Shown here in pieces: positions 54,514 to 63,858 of a stretch of DNA of 64,000 nucleotides. The DNA comes from Candidatus Hydrogenedentota bacterium (lineage in GTDB: Bacteria > Hydrogenedentota > Hydrogenedentia > Hydrogenedentales > SLHB01). The notes beneath the pieces were generated by a model. The model saw nothing but the letters and a program-made list of their open reading frames with translations, had not been told where the DNA came from and did no database searches. A program made the translations under genes and the position numbers. The stretch lies in NCBI GenBank assembly GCA_013359265.1, contig JABWCD010000014.1:1-64000 (forward strand), in the 5' to 3' direction. Each line of letters opens with the position of its first letter. Positions within the stretch are counted from its first letter, which is position 1.

Positions 54514-56133
54514 CTACGGATTCACGATCTTAAAGCCGCCTTCACTCTCGTCCGAGAAGATGGGGTCGTTCACGTTCGTAATGCGGACCGAATAACCCTT
54601 TCTTGCCGGTACGTCGTTCGGGACCGTCCATTTGGCGAAACCGTCGTTTGGCGTTTTGTCGCCAATTGCGCGAACGACTTCGCCGCCGCGCACCAACTCC
54701 AATCGCACGGAGGATCCGGTGTAGCCGTCGGAATGCCAGAGAATTTTGTACTCTTTACCTATCTTCAGCTTGTCGCCGTCACCCGGTGCGTCGACGACAA
54801 GGAGTGCACCGGGATTGTATTCGTCGAACCCGATATCGAACTTCGAGCCAGCCTTGCTTGGCTTGATGGGCCGGCTGTCGCCGTCTATGTCGTGATTTGG
54901 CGCGTCATCTTTGGATGCGGCGTCGATCGCGGGTGAACCGGTCGTGAGGTGGTAATCGTCGACTTTGGGATTGGCAAACAGCGGGTCGCCGTCGATGTTT
55001 CCTTCGGCTTCCGCCAGGACAGAATTCATGCCGCCCGGGCCCGATGCGGTCGCGATCGACGTCGATCCTTCGTCGAAGTACGCGCCATCGGGGTTGGCGT
55101 GAAACAAGCAATTTTCGACAGAGGGGTCGACGGTCGTGCTGTTTTCGAATATGGCATGCGCGTTGTTCTTTGAGAATATGGAGTTGATTATTTCTCCGGT
55201 TGAATCATGAAGGAATATGCCGCCGCCGTTGCCATCCGTCTCATTGTCGGCGATCGTGCAATTTATCACCGCTACTCCGTCTTGAAACGTGAAAGTGAGA
55301 CCCCCGCCCTGGACGCTTGCCCTATTTTTTGCGAACAGGCAATTCTCAAATTCTGCGCGCGTGCCTTCGTGGCACTCGATCCCGCCGCCGTATGGCCCAT
55401 CGTTGTCGATAAACAGGCAGTCGCGTGTTCGAGTGTCCGAATCATAACCGGAAAATCCCCCGCCGATAAGGCCCGCGTCATTGCTGTTGAATATGCAATG
55501 CCGCATCAGGAGCGACCCCGAATGCACCTTCACGCCGCCACCTTCCTGGGCGGAGTTGTTTAGAAACACGCAGTCTTCGATTAGAGCAAACGCGTTTATG
55601 ACATTGACGCCGCCGCCATATCCGTCGATGTCGTTGCGAGTGAAGAAACAGTCACGGATTTGTACATCGGCGTCCGCCTCGCAGCGTATTGCGCCCCCCT
55701 TGCCGTATCCGTCGCCCGAACCGACAAACCCCGTAAATGTGAATCCGTCAATCAACACATCGAGGACGTTGTTGCATACAAATGCGCTGCCCGCGATATC
55801 TTCTCCGTCCAGTATTGTCGGATACATGCCGGGATCGTTTTCGCCGGAACTGCCTTTGGCGGAACCGGAAAATCCGCCGAGGATTTCGACGTCGGTCGGA
55901 ACGGCCATCGGTTCGCTGATGGCATATGTGCCTTCCGCGACGTAAATCTTTTCGCCCGCGCCAACTTGGTCCAGCGCGTCGGAAATGTTAGGCAGCGCCG
56001 TTTCCCAGGAATCTCCGGTTGTTCCATCGCCCGCTTGGGAGACATATACGATCGCGCCGGCCACATGCAGTCCCGTTGAGCATGCGAGGAGCAGGCAGAG
56101 GCGAACGAAGGCAACTCGGGCGAATGGTGGCAT
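54514..56133 (-). CDS. Secreted right-handed beta-helix protein
   Basis: 539 residues. A signal peptide (FVRLCLLLACSTGLHVAGA) is followed by a pectate-lyase-like parallel beta-helix (residues ~30-400) with repeated turns such as GGGVKVHSGSLLMRHCIFNSN and NCLFAKNRASVQGGG. SPAIDAASKDDAPNHDIDGDSRP is the 'choice-of-anchor' type end of the helix. The last ~100 residues form an Ig-like/Ser-Thr-rich domain (VDAPGDGDKLKIGKEYKILW). No PEP-CTERM or other sorting tail is seen. It probably binds or cleaves surface polysaccharides; no catalytic residues are evident. Confidence 0.82.
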   Translation of the reverse strand: MPPFARVAFVRLCLLLACSTGLHVAGAIVYVSQAGDGTTGDSWETALPNISDALDQVGAGEKIYVAEGTYAISEPMAVPTDVEILGGFSGSAKGSSGENDPGMYPTILDGEDIAGSAFVCNNVLDVLIDGFTFTGFVGSGDGYGKGGAIRCEADADVQIRDCFFTRNDIDGYGGGVNVINAFALIEDCVFLNNSAQEGGGVKVHSGSLLMRHCIFNSNDAGLIGGGFSGYDSDTRTRDCLFIDNDGPYGGGIECHEGTRAEFENCLFAKNRASVQGGGLTFTFQDGVAVINCTIADNETDGNGGGIFLHDSTGEIINSIFSKNNAHAIFENSTTVDPSVENCLFHANPDGAYFDEGSTSIATASGPGGMNSVLAEAEGNIDGDPLFANPKVDDYHLTTGSPAIDAASKDDAPNHDIDGDSRPIKPSKAGSKFDIGFDEYNPGALLVVDAPGDGDKLKIGKEYKILWHSDGYTGSSVRLELVRGGEVVRAIGDKTPNDGFAKWTVPNDVPARKGYSVRITNVNDPIFSDESEGGFKIVNP

Positions 56134-56232
56134 GGTGAACCCTCTTCGTCAGTATGATGTGACACGCGCGAGTACGAACATATACGTATATTGCCGCCAA
56201 GTCAATATCCCCGTTCCCGTCTGTCCGTCCCC

Positions 56233-57270
56233 CTAATCTTCCGCCACAACCCTCGCCGCGTAGATATCGGCCCGGTTTCGCTGGCCGGGCATGGCGTCGT
56301 GCTGCGAATACCACGTGATGAAGAACGCCGGCGCACCGGCCTTGGCCGTCGCCGGATCGACGAGCAGCCCGGGGTAGGCTGTGTCGCCCTTGCTTGGCAA
56401 CGTCACTACTTCCTGGCACGCGCCGTCCTTGAACTCCCACAGTTTCGTCGTACTGCCATCCTTCCGGTAATCGCGTCCGGCGACGAATACGCGGTCTTTC
56501 CACGTCGCGAACACCGGGGAATGCACTGGCGTGCCCGTGCCCTTGCCGGTCCATGTTTTCATGGATGCGTCGGACACAAGCCACTCCGCGTCGGCAGCAG
56601 CGTCGCCCGTGCGCGTCAACACCCACACAGCGCCGTCCGGCCGCCACAGGATGTCGGCCTCGCCGGCGAGCCGTTCCGTCGTGACGACGGACACCAGTTC
56701 CCAGTTCAGCCCGTCGGTCGAACGCACCAGCCGCGATTCGCGCGCGTCCGGCTTTGGGCGCACGGCGGTATACGCGACGCTGTAGAACGCGCCGTCGTGG
56801 TGCCGCAACCGCCACAGCCAGAATCCCGGCTCGTACACGCCCTGTACTTTGAACCACGTCACGCCGTCCTTCGTTGTCGCGAAGTAGGACCTTACAGCAC
56901 CGCGGTCCGGCGCGGCGTTTCCCGGCATATGAACGATGTCCCACGTGCCAAAGTACAGGTACAACGTGTCGCCGACGGCCACGAGCTTCGCGTCGCGATC
57001 GTCGCCCGCGGTGTCGACTGTGCCGCAGGGCTCCCACGACTTCAGATCGGCGCTCCGCATAACGCGGACTTCGCCGTCGAGCGACGCGTGCGTTGCGCCG
57101 TGGCGAAATGCGAGGTAATACATTCCGTTGAATTGCGCAAGGTCCGTGAACGCGTTGTGCGCGCCGTCGCTATACGCCGTCACGACCCAGTCGATTGTCC
57201 CCTCCGCGTGCGCGATGGCCGCAATCAGTAGCGCCACCGCGGCCCGTGCGCGAATACGATGTGAGTTCAT
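56233..57270 (-). CDS. Secreted BNR/sialidase-like beta-propeller protein
   Basis: 345 residues. A signal peptide (AAVALLIAAIAHA) is followed by repeated propeller blades with Asp-box-like turns (MRSADLKSWEP, ATTKDGVTWFKV, VRSTDGLNWELV). This resembles exo-alpha-sialidase/BNR proteins or the five-bladed GH43/GH32-like fold. The Arg triad of true sialidases was not identified, so the substrate is open. The ATG at 57270 has GGGAGG upstream. It lies next to two other secreted carbohydrate-related genes on the same strand. Confidence 0.72.
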   Translation of the reverse strand: MNSHRIRARAAVALLIAAIAHAEGTIDWVVTAYSDGAHNAFTDLAQFNGMYYLAFRHGATHASLDGEVRVMRSADLKSWEPCGTVDTAGDDRDAKLVAVGDTLYLYFGTWDIVHMPGNAAPDRGAVRSYFATTKDGVTWFKVQGVYEPGFWLWRLRHHDGAFYSVAYTAVRPKPDARESRLVRSTDGLNWELVSVVTTERLAGEADILWRPDGAVWVLTRTGDAAADAEWLVSDASMKTWTGKGTGTPVHSPVFATWKDRVFVAGRDYRKDGSTTKLWEFKDGACQEVVTLPSKGDTAYPGLLVDPATAKAGAPAFFITWYSQHDAMPGQRNRADIYAARVVAED

Positions 57271-57416
57271 GATGCAGGCCCTCCCTGAGCAGCGGCATCG
57301 TAGCTGCGCAGGCGCATCAAGTCGAATCGGGGCGGCGAGGGATCGCGCAATAGGTGGCAATCATGCCCGCGCGGGGCGTCCTTCTATTTCGGCGCCCGCG
57401 TTCTCGAAGTTTCGCG

Positions 57417-57452
57417 AAAAGATCAACGCCCGGACCGCGCCGGGCGTTGATC
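57417..57452 (-). terminator. Rho-independent terminator after the GH-A hydrolase gene
   Basis: Perfect 13-base stem (GATCAACGCCCGG at 57421-57433 with CCGGGCGTTGATC at 57440-57452) and 6-base loop. On the minus strand it is followed by TTTTC. It lies 27 bases past the stop of the gene at 57479-60070. Confidence 0.85.
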
Positions 57453-57478
57453 GTGGTCTGGCGTATTCTCCCGGGAGG

Positions 57479-60070
57479 CTAGATGGCTTGGTTCCACGTC
57501 ATGACGTAGATCGAACACGGTTGCAGCGTCACGTAGTGGTGTTGGCGCAGTTTCGTGACCGTACTGGCCTGTATCTTCACGACTTCGGAGGATTCGTTGT
57601 CGTCGTGCGGGCTTGCCGATTCGAGCCGCCACTGTTTTGCGACGGGCCCGACCGTAGTCGGGAAGGTGATGCGCACGCGCTGTTGATCAGTCAGGCTGAG
57701 ATTGAAGAGCACGATGCCGTACGCGGAGGCATCCTTAAACGCATAGGATTGCACATGGTCGACCGTGGTCGGGCTATAGACGCTGTTGATTGCGGGTTGG
57801 GTCCAAGCAGTCTTCTTTCCGGTGTGGACGGTTTGGACCATGTCACCGCGAATGGCTTTATTGACGAGTTCCATGCCGAGCCAGGTGGGACGTTTGCGGC
57901 CGGAGTAGTTAAGATCGCGCAGACAACCCCAGATGCGGACGTGTTCGCCGTTGCCGCGATTGAAGGAATGCTGCAGCGCCTGAAACGCGCACAGCTCGCG
58001 CACGCCAAGTTCCTTCATGTAATGGAGCATGAACAACGGCATCGCGACACCTCCGGCATGGCTGGTGACGAAGTCGTTTCGAATATCGAGCGGGACGTCG
58101 CCGCCGGTCGTGTGGAAATTGATCTCGTAGATGGCAGCGCGCGTGCCCTGGCCGGCGTCGTCGAGGTAGTTCACGCTGTGGCGCATGTTGCCCTGCTCGG
58201 TTTCGTAGAACGGTTTGGCAAGGAGCGGCCCGAAGATTTCGGAGTCCGATCCCCATGAGGTGGACAGGGACCCGAAGTAGGGGGCGAGCGCTACGGTGTT
58301 GTGATTGGAACTGAACCGCTCGATCTCTTCCTGACGGCCGGGCCACCCAACCTGGCCGCCGATGATGAAGTTGAACTTCGATGGATCGAAATACGGGCCG
58401 TAGTCGCGCATGATGCCGAAGCGCTCGTTGGCCATTGTGCCGAGGCGCTGGCCGCCGAGGGCGGACGCGCCGAAGAACGGATCGGTGCCGGAACCGGACC
58501 CCCACATTTCGTTGCCCCATTCCAGATGGATCGTCGGGAAGACCGACGTCCAGGGTTCGACTTGGCCCAGTGCGGCGCGGTACTCGGCGTAGGGGTGCGC
58601 GCCATCCGCCGGGGCGCAGAGGTATTCCGACAGGTTCACCATCTCGTCGTGGGTCCAAATCGGCGGGATGACGTACCACGGTTCGGAACCGACCTCCTTG
58701 CACAGCTCGAGAAATTCGTGCAGGGAGTAACTGAATTCGCTGGGATTCTGACTATGGGGACGCCAACCGAGCGTCTTGCGCGCGAAGGGTTCCGCGAGTT
58801 GGTTGTCGAGGCTCGAACCGAGTTGATTGCCCCAATCGCGTAGAACGCCGGGGCGGAGTTCTTTCAATTTGCCGACGAGTGTGTCGTTGAACGCGGTCGG
58901 GTTGGATTGATCGCTGCGATACAGTTCGATGTCGTCCATCCAGGCGTCGTCGCCCGTAAGCGCGAACACGCGGAACACGAGCAATGGATGGTATTCGTCG
59001 GCGGTGTAATCACGGCGTTTGTCTTGTCCGACGGGGATGAGGCGGTTGAATTCGAAGCGCTGCCATTCGGTCGAAAGGGTCACGGTTTCGTTGAAGAAGG
59101 TGCCTTCGCCCTCGCGGCGAAATTCGAAGCGAATCTGTGTGCCGTTGTTTTGGCCTTTGGCCCAAAAGGCGAGGCGCCACGGGCCTTCGACAATCAACAT
59201 CTTGCTCGCGGTGCGGTCGCTATCGCGCCAGAAACTGTCCATGTACAGCGCGTAGGACGGTTCCCACGTTTCGGACTGCGGCCGCAAATGGAACGACTGC
59301 GTTCCGGGGCTGCCTGGGCGAGTAGTCGTTGTATCGACCGGGTCCAATTCCATGCCCGGATATCCGGCGATGCCTTCCAATGTTTTGCGCGCAGAGACGA
59401 CATCGAGGTATGCCGGCGCCGTTCCGTCGTCCGCCAACCCGAATACATTGCGGTTGTCGGCGGAGTGGCTGAAATGGGCGATCTGGCCTGTGCGGCCTTT
59501 CGCTTGGCCGAACATGACCTCGTAGGTCCCGCCGTCCCAAAATCCTTCCGGCTGGCCGATGCCCCAGCGGTCGACGTTCCAACTCGTGTCCCAGAACTCC
59601 TGGAAAAAGTTGGTCCCGGTGGAATCGCCGGAGGTGTGAAAAAGCGTTCCATATTCGGCGGCCTCGAAGCCGGGGTTCGGAAGGATGTTCTTCATAATTT
59701 GGGCCGAGCCGTAAATTTCGCGGGCGCCGAGATTCATGCCGAGACGTTTGGCGCCGGGGAGGATAACCGTGTCGGTCACGTTAACGTAGGTGACCGACAG
59801 GGCCTTGCCGTTGGGCCCGAACAATGGTATTTGGTTGTCAATGGGTTCGTCGACCTGACGGATTTCCGGCACTCTGCTCGACGCGGCAAGTGCCGCGGAA
59901 TCGCGTTGCTTGAGGCCCTTTGCGCCATGCGAATCCGGCGAGATCGGTGTTGCGTTCGCGCGCTTTACGCCGCTGTAATCGATTTGGCCATAGGCACATA
60001 CAACAACCGCAAGCGTTGCCGCGAGGCCGAAGGCGGGCTTTAGTCTCGCGAGTTGGTTAGCACGGTTCAT
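57479..60070 (-). CDS. Secreted clan GH-A glycoside hydrolase (arabinofuranosidase/xylosidase-like)
   Basis: 863 residues. A signal peptide (FGLAATLAVVVCAYG) is followed by a carbohydrate-binding-like jelly roll (about residues 130-390, PNPGFEAAEYG through AWMDDIELYRSD) and a TIM-barrel hydrolase. The acid/base Glu is likely in HLEWGNEMWG and the nucleophile Glu in AAIYEINFHTTGG. A C-terminal beta domain ends the protein (VTLQPCSIYVMTW). The arrangement resembles GH39/GH51-type enzymes; the exact family and substrate are not certain. GGAGGGA precedes the ATG, and a strong terminator follows. Confidence 0.78.
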   Translation of the reverse strand: MNRANQLARLKPAFGLAATLAVVVCAYGQIDYSGVKRANATPISPDSHGAKGLKQRDSAALAASSRVPEIRQVDEPIDNQIPLFGPNGKALSVTYVNVTDTVILPGAKRLGMNLGAREIYGSAQIMKNILPNPGFEAAEYGTLFHTSGDSTGTNFFQEFWDTSWNVDRWGIGQPEGFWDGGTYEVMFGQAKGRTGQIAHFSHSADNRNVFGLADDGTAPAYLDVVSARKTLEGIAGYPGMELDPVDTTTTRPGSPGTQSFHLRPQSETWEPSYALYMDSFWRDSDRTASKMLIVEGPWRLAFWAKGQNNGTQIRFEFRREGEGTFFNETVTLSTEWQRFEFNRLIPVGQDKRRDYTADEYHPLLVFRVFALTGDDAWMDDIELYRSDQSNPTAFNDTLVGKLKELRPGVLRDWGNQLGSSLDNQLAEPFARKTLGWRPHSQNPSEFSYSLHEFLELCKEVGSEPWYVIPPIWTHDEMVNLSEYLCAPADGAHPYAEYRAALGQVEPWTSVFPTIHLEWGNEMWGSGSGTDPFFGASALGGQRLGTMANERFGIMRDYGPYFDPSKFNFIIGGQVGWPGRQEEIERFSSNHNTVALAPYFGSLSTSWGSDSEIFGPLLAKPFYETEQGNMRHSVNYLDDAGQGTRAAIYEINFHTTGGDVPLDIRNDFVTSHAGGVAMPLFMLHYMKELGVRELCAFQALQHSFNRGNGEHVRIWGCLRDLNYSGRKRPTWLGMELVNKAIRGDMVQTVHTGKKTAWTQPAINSVYSPTTVDHVQSYAFKDASAYGIVLFNLSLTDQQRVRITFPTTVGPVAKQWRLESASPHDDNESSEVVKIQASTVTKLRQHHYVTLQPCSIYVMTWNQAI

Positions 60071-60259
60071 ATCGATCCCTCCGCTACCTCTTCGAGGGAT
60101 ACCCGTCCAAGAACCGTGCCAGTATTTTCTGCACGGAAATCGCTAAATCATCGATTTTTGATTTGGGGTCTCGAGAGTGCTCTTACCTCCTGTACCAACC
60201 TGTTGCACTCCGCGCCTCCGAGGGCCGATGCGGGCGCAGGTTCAAGTCGCGTAGGGCGG

Positions 60260-61075
60260 CTAGGAATTGCCCCTGCGGAATTCGGCGCGCATTCGGTAGG
60301 TCATGATGGCGTCGTACAGCGGTGGGGCGATGCGCCGGACCAGCCACGATGTCTTTCCGATCGGCGAGTCAACGAGAATGCGGCGGCGTTTCGCGAGGGC
60401 GTGGACGATAGCGTGTGCGAGAACGTCGGGGTCGGCCGGTTGGCCCACTTCAGTGCGGCCCGCGGTGGCCACGGAACCGTCTGCCGTGAGCGCGGTCCTG
60501 TCGAGATTCGTTTGGGTAAAGCCCGGGCAGATCATGGTTACGCTGACGCCGTGGCGTTTGACTTCGCAGCGCAACGTTTCGAAGTACCCGTGGAGAGCGT
60601 GCTTGCTCGCGCAGTAGCCTGCGCGGCCGACCAACGGCGCGAAACCGGCGATGCTGCTGATAACGCCTATCGCGCCGCGCCGTTCGATGAGCGATGGCAG
60701 CGCCGCGGTCGTGCAATGCACCGCGCCGAAGAAGTTTACGTCGAGCACGCGTTTTATGACGTGGGGATCGGTCTGTTCCGCGAGGCTGAAATGCGTAATG
60801 CCGGCATTGTTGACCAAGATGTCAATGCCGCCGAACTCCGACACGACATGTTCAACGGCCGTTTGGCAATTTAGCTCATTGGTAATGTCGGTTGTAACCG
60901 CTGTGGTGCGCGTGCCGGATTCGATCAGGCTGGTCTGTACGCGTTCCATCGCGGCTGTGTCGATGTCCATCAACGCGATTGACGCGCCCCCGCGCGCGAA
61001 CGCGCGGCACAGTGCGGACCCGATGCCGCCCGCCGCGCCGGTAACGAGCACGCACTTGCCGTCGAACCGGCCCAC
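60260..61075 (-). CDS. Short-chain dehydrogenase/reductase
   Basis: 271 residues of the classical SDR family. Nucleotide binding is VTGAAGGIGSALCRAF, NNAG is in ILVNNAGITHF, and the catalytic Ser...Tyr-x3-Lys are SSIAGF and YCASKHAL. Substrate and cofactor are not predictable; an Asp after beta-2 (MDIDTAA) favours NAD. The GTG at 61075 is chosen because it lies two bases after the stop of the preceding epimerase gene. The longer frame overlaps that gene by over 300 bases. Confidence 0.88.
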   Translation of the reverse strand: MGRFDGKCVLVTGAAGGIGSALCRAFARGGASIALMDIDTAAMERVQTSLIESGTRTTAVTTDITNELNCQTAVEHVVSEFGGIDILVNNAGITHFSLAEQTDPHVIKRVLDVNFFGAVHCTTAALPSLIERRGAIGVISSIAGFAPLVGRAGYCASKHALHGYFETLRCEVKRHGVSVTMICPGFTQTNLDRTALTADGSVATAGRTEVGQPADPDVLAHAIVHALAKRRRILVDSPIGKTSWLVRRIAPPLYDAIMTYRMRAEFRRGNS

Positions 61076-61077
61076 GG

Positions 61078-62049
61078 TCAGAGCAGACCCTTGCTGCGCG
61101 CGTAGAACTCGAACGTTTCGCGCGAAGTCTTTTGGGGCGTGTAGCCGAATTCGTGTTTGAGGCGGTCGTTTGCGAGCACGGGGCGGTAACGCAGAAAGTT
61201 GACCTGCTCGGGCCCGTACTGTGAGAGGCCGAACGATTTCAGGAGACGAAGGGCCATGGTCAGCAGGACGGGGGGGACCGAGATATACCGTTTGTGGAGC
61301 ATCGCCGCGATCTCCTTCATCGTGACTGTTCCGTCGCCCGCCAGATTGTATATGCCCTCGCGCTGTTCGGCGATCCCCTTCACGATACACGCAACCACGT
61401 CTTGATCCCAGATAAACACGAAGGGCGTTGACGCGCCGGCGACGCCAAGAATCGCGCTTCGCTCGAACAGGGCGGTGATCTGGTTCGTTGTCGTCGCGCC
61501 GAGAATCGTGCCGGGACGAAGTATGAGTTGCTTCAAGTCCGGGTTCGAGCGACGGTACGATGCGAGCATTTCTTCGACCTGCCGCTTGTGGTCGGAGTAG
61601 GAGAACTCGGGATTGCCGCGCAGGGCATCATCTTCGCGCAGGGGTAGCGGATTGTCGGCGTAATATCCGTAGGCCGCGCCGCTGCTCGCAACGATGATGT
61701 GCTTCACGTCCGCGCGCAGGCAGCATTCGACGATATTGCGCGTGCCGAGGACATCGACGGAACGCTCGAATTCGCGGTTCGACTTTTTGCCGGGCGTAAC
61801 GATCGAGGCGAGATGGACGACGGTATGAATGCGATTATCGCGAAGTACCGTCTCAATAGTGGATTCACGTACGTCGGTCGCCACGTACGTCACGCCGGCA
61901 CAGCGTTGCCCCGCCGGCGTTTCGCGAATATCGAGCGCGACGATCGCAGAAAAGGAACTGCGCCGCCGCGCCAGTTCCTTGATCGTTTCCGAGCCGAGAT
62001 AGCCGCATGCGCCGGTAACGAGGACCGAAGGCTGGCCGCTCGCGGACAT
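61078..62049 (-). CDS. NAD-dependent epimerase/dehydratase (extended SDR)
   Basis: 323 residues. The Rossmann motif is VTGACGYLGSETIKEL, VVHLASIVTPG follows beta-4, and the catalytic Ser-Tyr-Lys lie in IVASSGAAYG and YSDHK. Members act on nucleotide sugars, sterols or other alcohols; the substrate here is unknown. It is coupled to both neighbours: its ATG overlaps the transporter stop by one base and the SDR starts two bases after its own stop. Confidence 0.88.
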   Translation of the reverse strand: MSASGQPSVLVTGACGYLGSETIKELARRRSSFSAIVALDIRETPAGQRCAGVTYVATDVRESTIETVLRDNRIHTVVHLASIVTPGKKSNREFERSVDVLGTRNIVECCLRADVKHIIVASSGAAYGYYADNPLPLREDDALRGNPEFSYSDHKRQVEEMLASYRRSNPDLKQLILRPGTILGATTTNQITALFERSAILGVAGASTPFVFIWDQDVVACIVKGIAEQREGIYNLAGDGTVTMKEIAAMLHKRYISVPPVLLTMALRLLKSFGLSQYGPEQVNFLRYRPVLANDRLKHEFGYTPQKTSRETFEFYARSKGLL

Positions 62050-62975
62050 TACGCGGCTTCCTGCGCGGGCGCGGGCAAAGGCCCGACGCGGGACCAGAAG
62101 AACGCGATAGTAAGGCCGGCGACAATGTGCCAGATTCCCCAGAACCCCGCGACCATCGCCATGCCGCCGAGATCGGGAAAGAATTGAAAAATCAGGGCAA
62201 GGCCAAGCGCGGAGTTTTGGATTCCTACCTCGATAGTGATGGCGCGCGTGTCAGGCGAGTTTTGTCGAAGGAGCGATGCCGCGCCAAGACCGGTAGCGAA
62301 TGCCAGCAGATTGTGCGGGACAACGGCGGCAAGAATGACGCCCATATGCGCGACGAATATGCCGAAGTCTTTCGCGAACGCCGCCGCAATGATGAAAAGC
62401 AGGCCGAGCACCGAAAGGACTTTGAAGGGCTTGTGTAAACGGTCCGCGATACGAGGAAGCTGGCGCGCCACGATGAGGCCCGCGAGCAGGGGAACGCCGA
62501 GGATGACGAGCACAGTGAGGAGCATCTCGCCGGAACGCAGTTCCACGCGTTGGAGCAGCGGCGCGGTGTTCGCGTTCAGGCCGGCATAGAACGAGAAGTT
62601 CAATGGCGTCATGAGTATCGCTGCGAACGTAGAAACCGCTGTCATGCTTACGGACAGCGCCGTATTGCCCTTCGCGAGGTACGTGATGAAATTGCTCATG
62701 TTGCCCCCGGGGCAAGCCGCGACGAGAATCATTCCGAGTGCGATGCTGGGGTGCGGGCGCAAGAGGAGTGTCAGTAGGAAGGTGCATGCAGGAAACAATA
62801 GGAATTGCGCGAGCAGCCCGATGAGCACTGGTTTTGGCTGGCGCAGCACGCGCCGGAAATCGTCTGCTTTCAAGTCCAGCGCCACGCCGAACATGATTAC
62901 GGCGATGATCAGATTCACAATCCATACGTTTTCGGGATTGAAATTCAGGCGAACGCTGTCGAGATTGGAAGTCAC
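62049..62975 (-). CDS. Bile acid:sodium symporter (BASS/SBF) family transporter
   Basis: 308 residues with nine to ten helices. Family marks: VIMFGVALDLKADDFR near the N-terminus, ACPGGNMSNFITYLAKGN with the sodium-site motif, and EVGIQNSALGLAL in the second half. Bacterial members carry organic anions with Na+; the substrate is unknown. Its ATG overlaps the hydrolase stop by four bases and its stop overlaps the next gene, so the hydrolase, transporter, epimerase and SDR form a single tight operon. Confidence 0.9.
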   Translation of the reverse strand: MTSNLDSVRLNFNPENVWIVNLIIAVIMFGVALDLKADDFRRVLRQPKPVLIGLLAQFLLFPACTFLLTLLLRPHPSIALGMILVAACPGGNMSNFITYLAKGNTALSVSMTAVSTFAAILMTPLNFSFYAGLNANTAPLLQRVELRSGEMLLTVLVILGVPLLAGLIVARQLPRIADRLHKPFKVLSVLGLLFIIAAAFAKDFGIFVAHMGVILAAVVPHNLLAFATGLGAASLLRQNSPDTRAITIEVGIQNSALGLALIFQFFPDLGGMAMVAGFWGIWHIVAGLTIAFFWSRVGPLPAPAQEAA

Positions 62976-63847
62976 TTTGCGTACGGCTCCGCCAACCTGG
63001 GGAACAGGAGCGCTGCGAAAGTCTCGACACGGTCCTTGAATTCCTCCTGCGCGATCCAGAACGCGTCATGACCCCCGCGCATGCGTACTAACGTTTTTGG
63101 TTCATTTGCCAACTCAAACAACCGTTGCCCCTGCGCAAATGGCACTTCGTGATCGTCCACGCCGTGCATTATGAGCACGGGACAGGTCACGTCCCTGATT
63201 TTGGCAGCATTGTCGAATCGGTGTCGGAGCAGCAATCCCACCGGCAATAGCTTCATTCGACGTTGAGCGACATCGACCAGGCTGGTAAACGGGCTCATTA
63301 GGACGAGAGCTCCGGGTCGCTTGCGGTGCGCGATCTCAACACTTGGGCCGGTGCCCATCGATTCGCCAAATACGAGTATCTCGTTGGCGCCGTATTCCTT
63401 CGTGTCGGTGAGATACGACCAGGCTGCGTTCACATCTTCAAAGCAGCGCTTTTCAGATGGTTCGCCCGAGCTGTTCCAGTAGCCGCCGTATTCGTACATG
63501 AATACGTCGAATCCCAAGTCGTGAAATGCCTTCCCCATTTCGAGGCGTTCGGCCATGGTCTGCCCAAGTCCATGCGAGAACAACACGACACCGCGCGCAT
63601 TCTCGCGAGGGAGCAGCCATGCCTCGGACGTGTTTTCGCCCACACGAAGCGTGACGGTTTCGCAGAATTGAAACCCGACGTCCGAAGGTTTTCGGGTGCT
63701 GACAGGTCTCTCCGGGAACAAGAGGCGGGTTTGATATACATATGCTAGGGCGACGGCGCCAGCGTAAAGTAAGACCAAGAATCCAAGTACGACCGCGATT
63801 GCCTTACGAATCCAGCCCCCTCGGTGTGGTGTGTCGTGCTCGCCCAT
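62972..63847 (-). CDS. Membrane-anchored alpha/beta hydrolase
   Basis: 291 residues. One N-terminal membrane helix (IAVVLGFLVLLYAGAVALAYVY) anchors an alpha/beta hydrolase. The nucleophile Ser is in VFGESMGTG, the Asp is likely in IMHGVDDHEVPF, and the His in MRGGHDAFW. The oxyanion region is FSHGLGQT. It is similar to ABHD13/BEM46-type hydrolases. The ATG at 63847 is preferred because the membrane helix follows. It is first in the four-gene operon. Confidence 0.85.
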   Translation of the reverse strand: MGEHDTPHRGGWIRKAIAVVLGFLVLLYAGAVALAYVYQTRLLFPERPVSTRKPSDVGFQFCETVTLRVGENTSEAWLLPRENARGVVLFSHGLGQTMAERLEMGKAFHDLGFDVFMYEYGGYWNSSGEPSEKRCFEDVNAAWSYLTDTKEYGANEILVFGESMGTGPSVEIAHRKRPGALVLMSPFTSLVDVAQRRMKLLPVGLLLRHRFDNAAKIRDVTCPVLIMHGVDDHEVPFAQGQRLFELANEPKTLVRMRGGHDAFWIAQEEFKDRVETFAALLFPRLAEPYAK

Positions 63848-63858
63848 GGTTGCGCCAA

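Noticed and set aside
60260-61390. Long version of the SDR starting at 61390
   Set aside because: It would overlap the epimerase gene by more than 300 bases; the GTG at 61075 fits the coupled gene order and the domain start.
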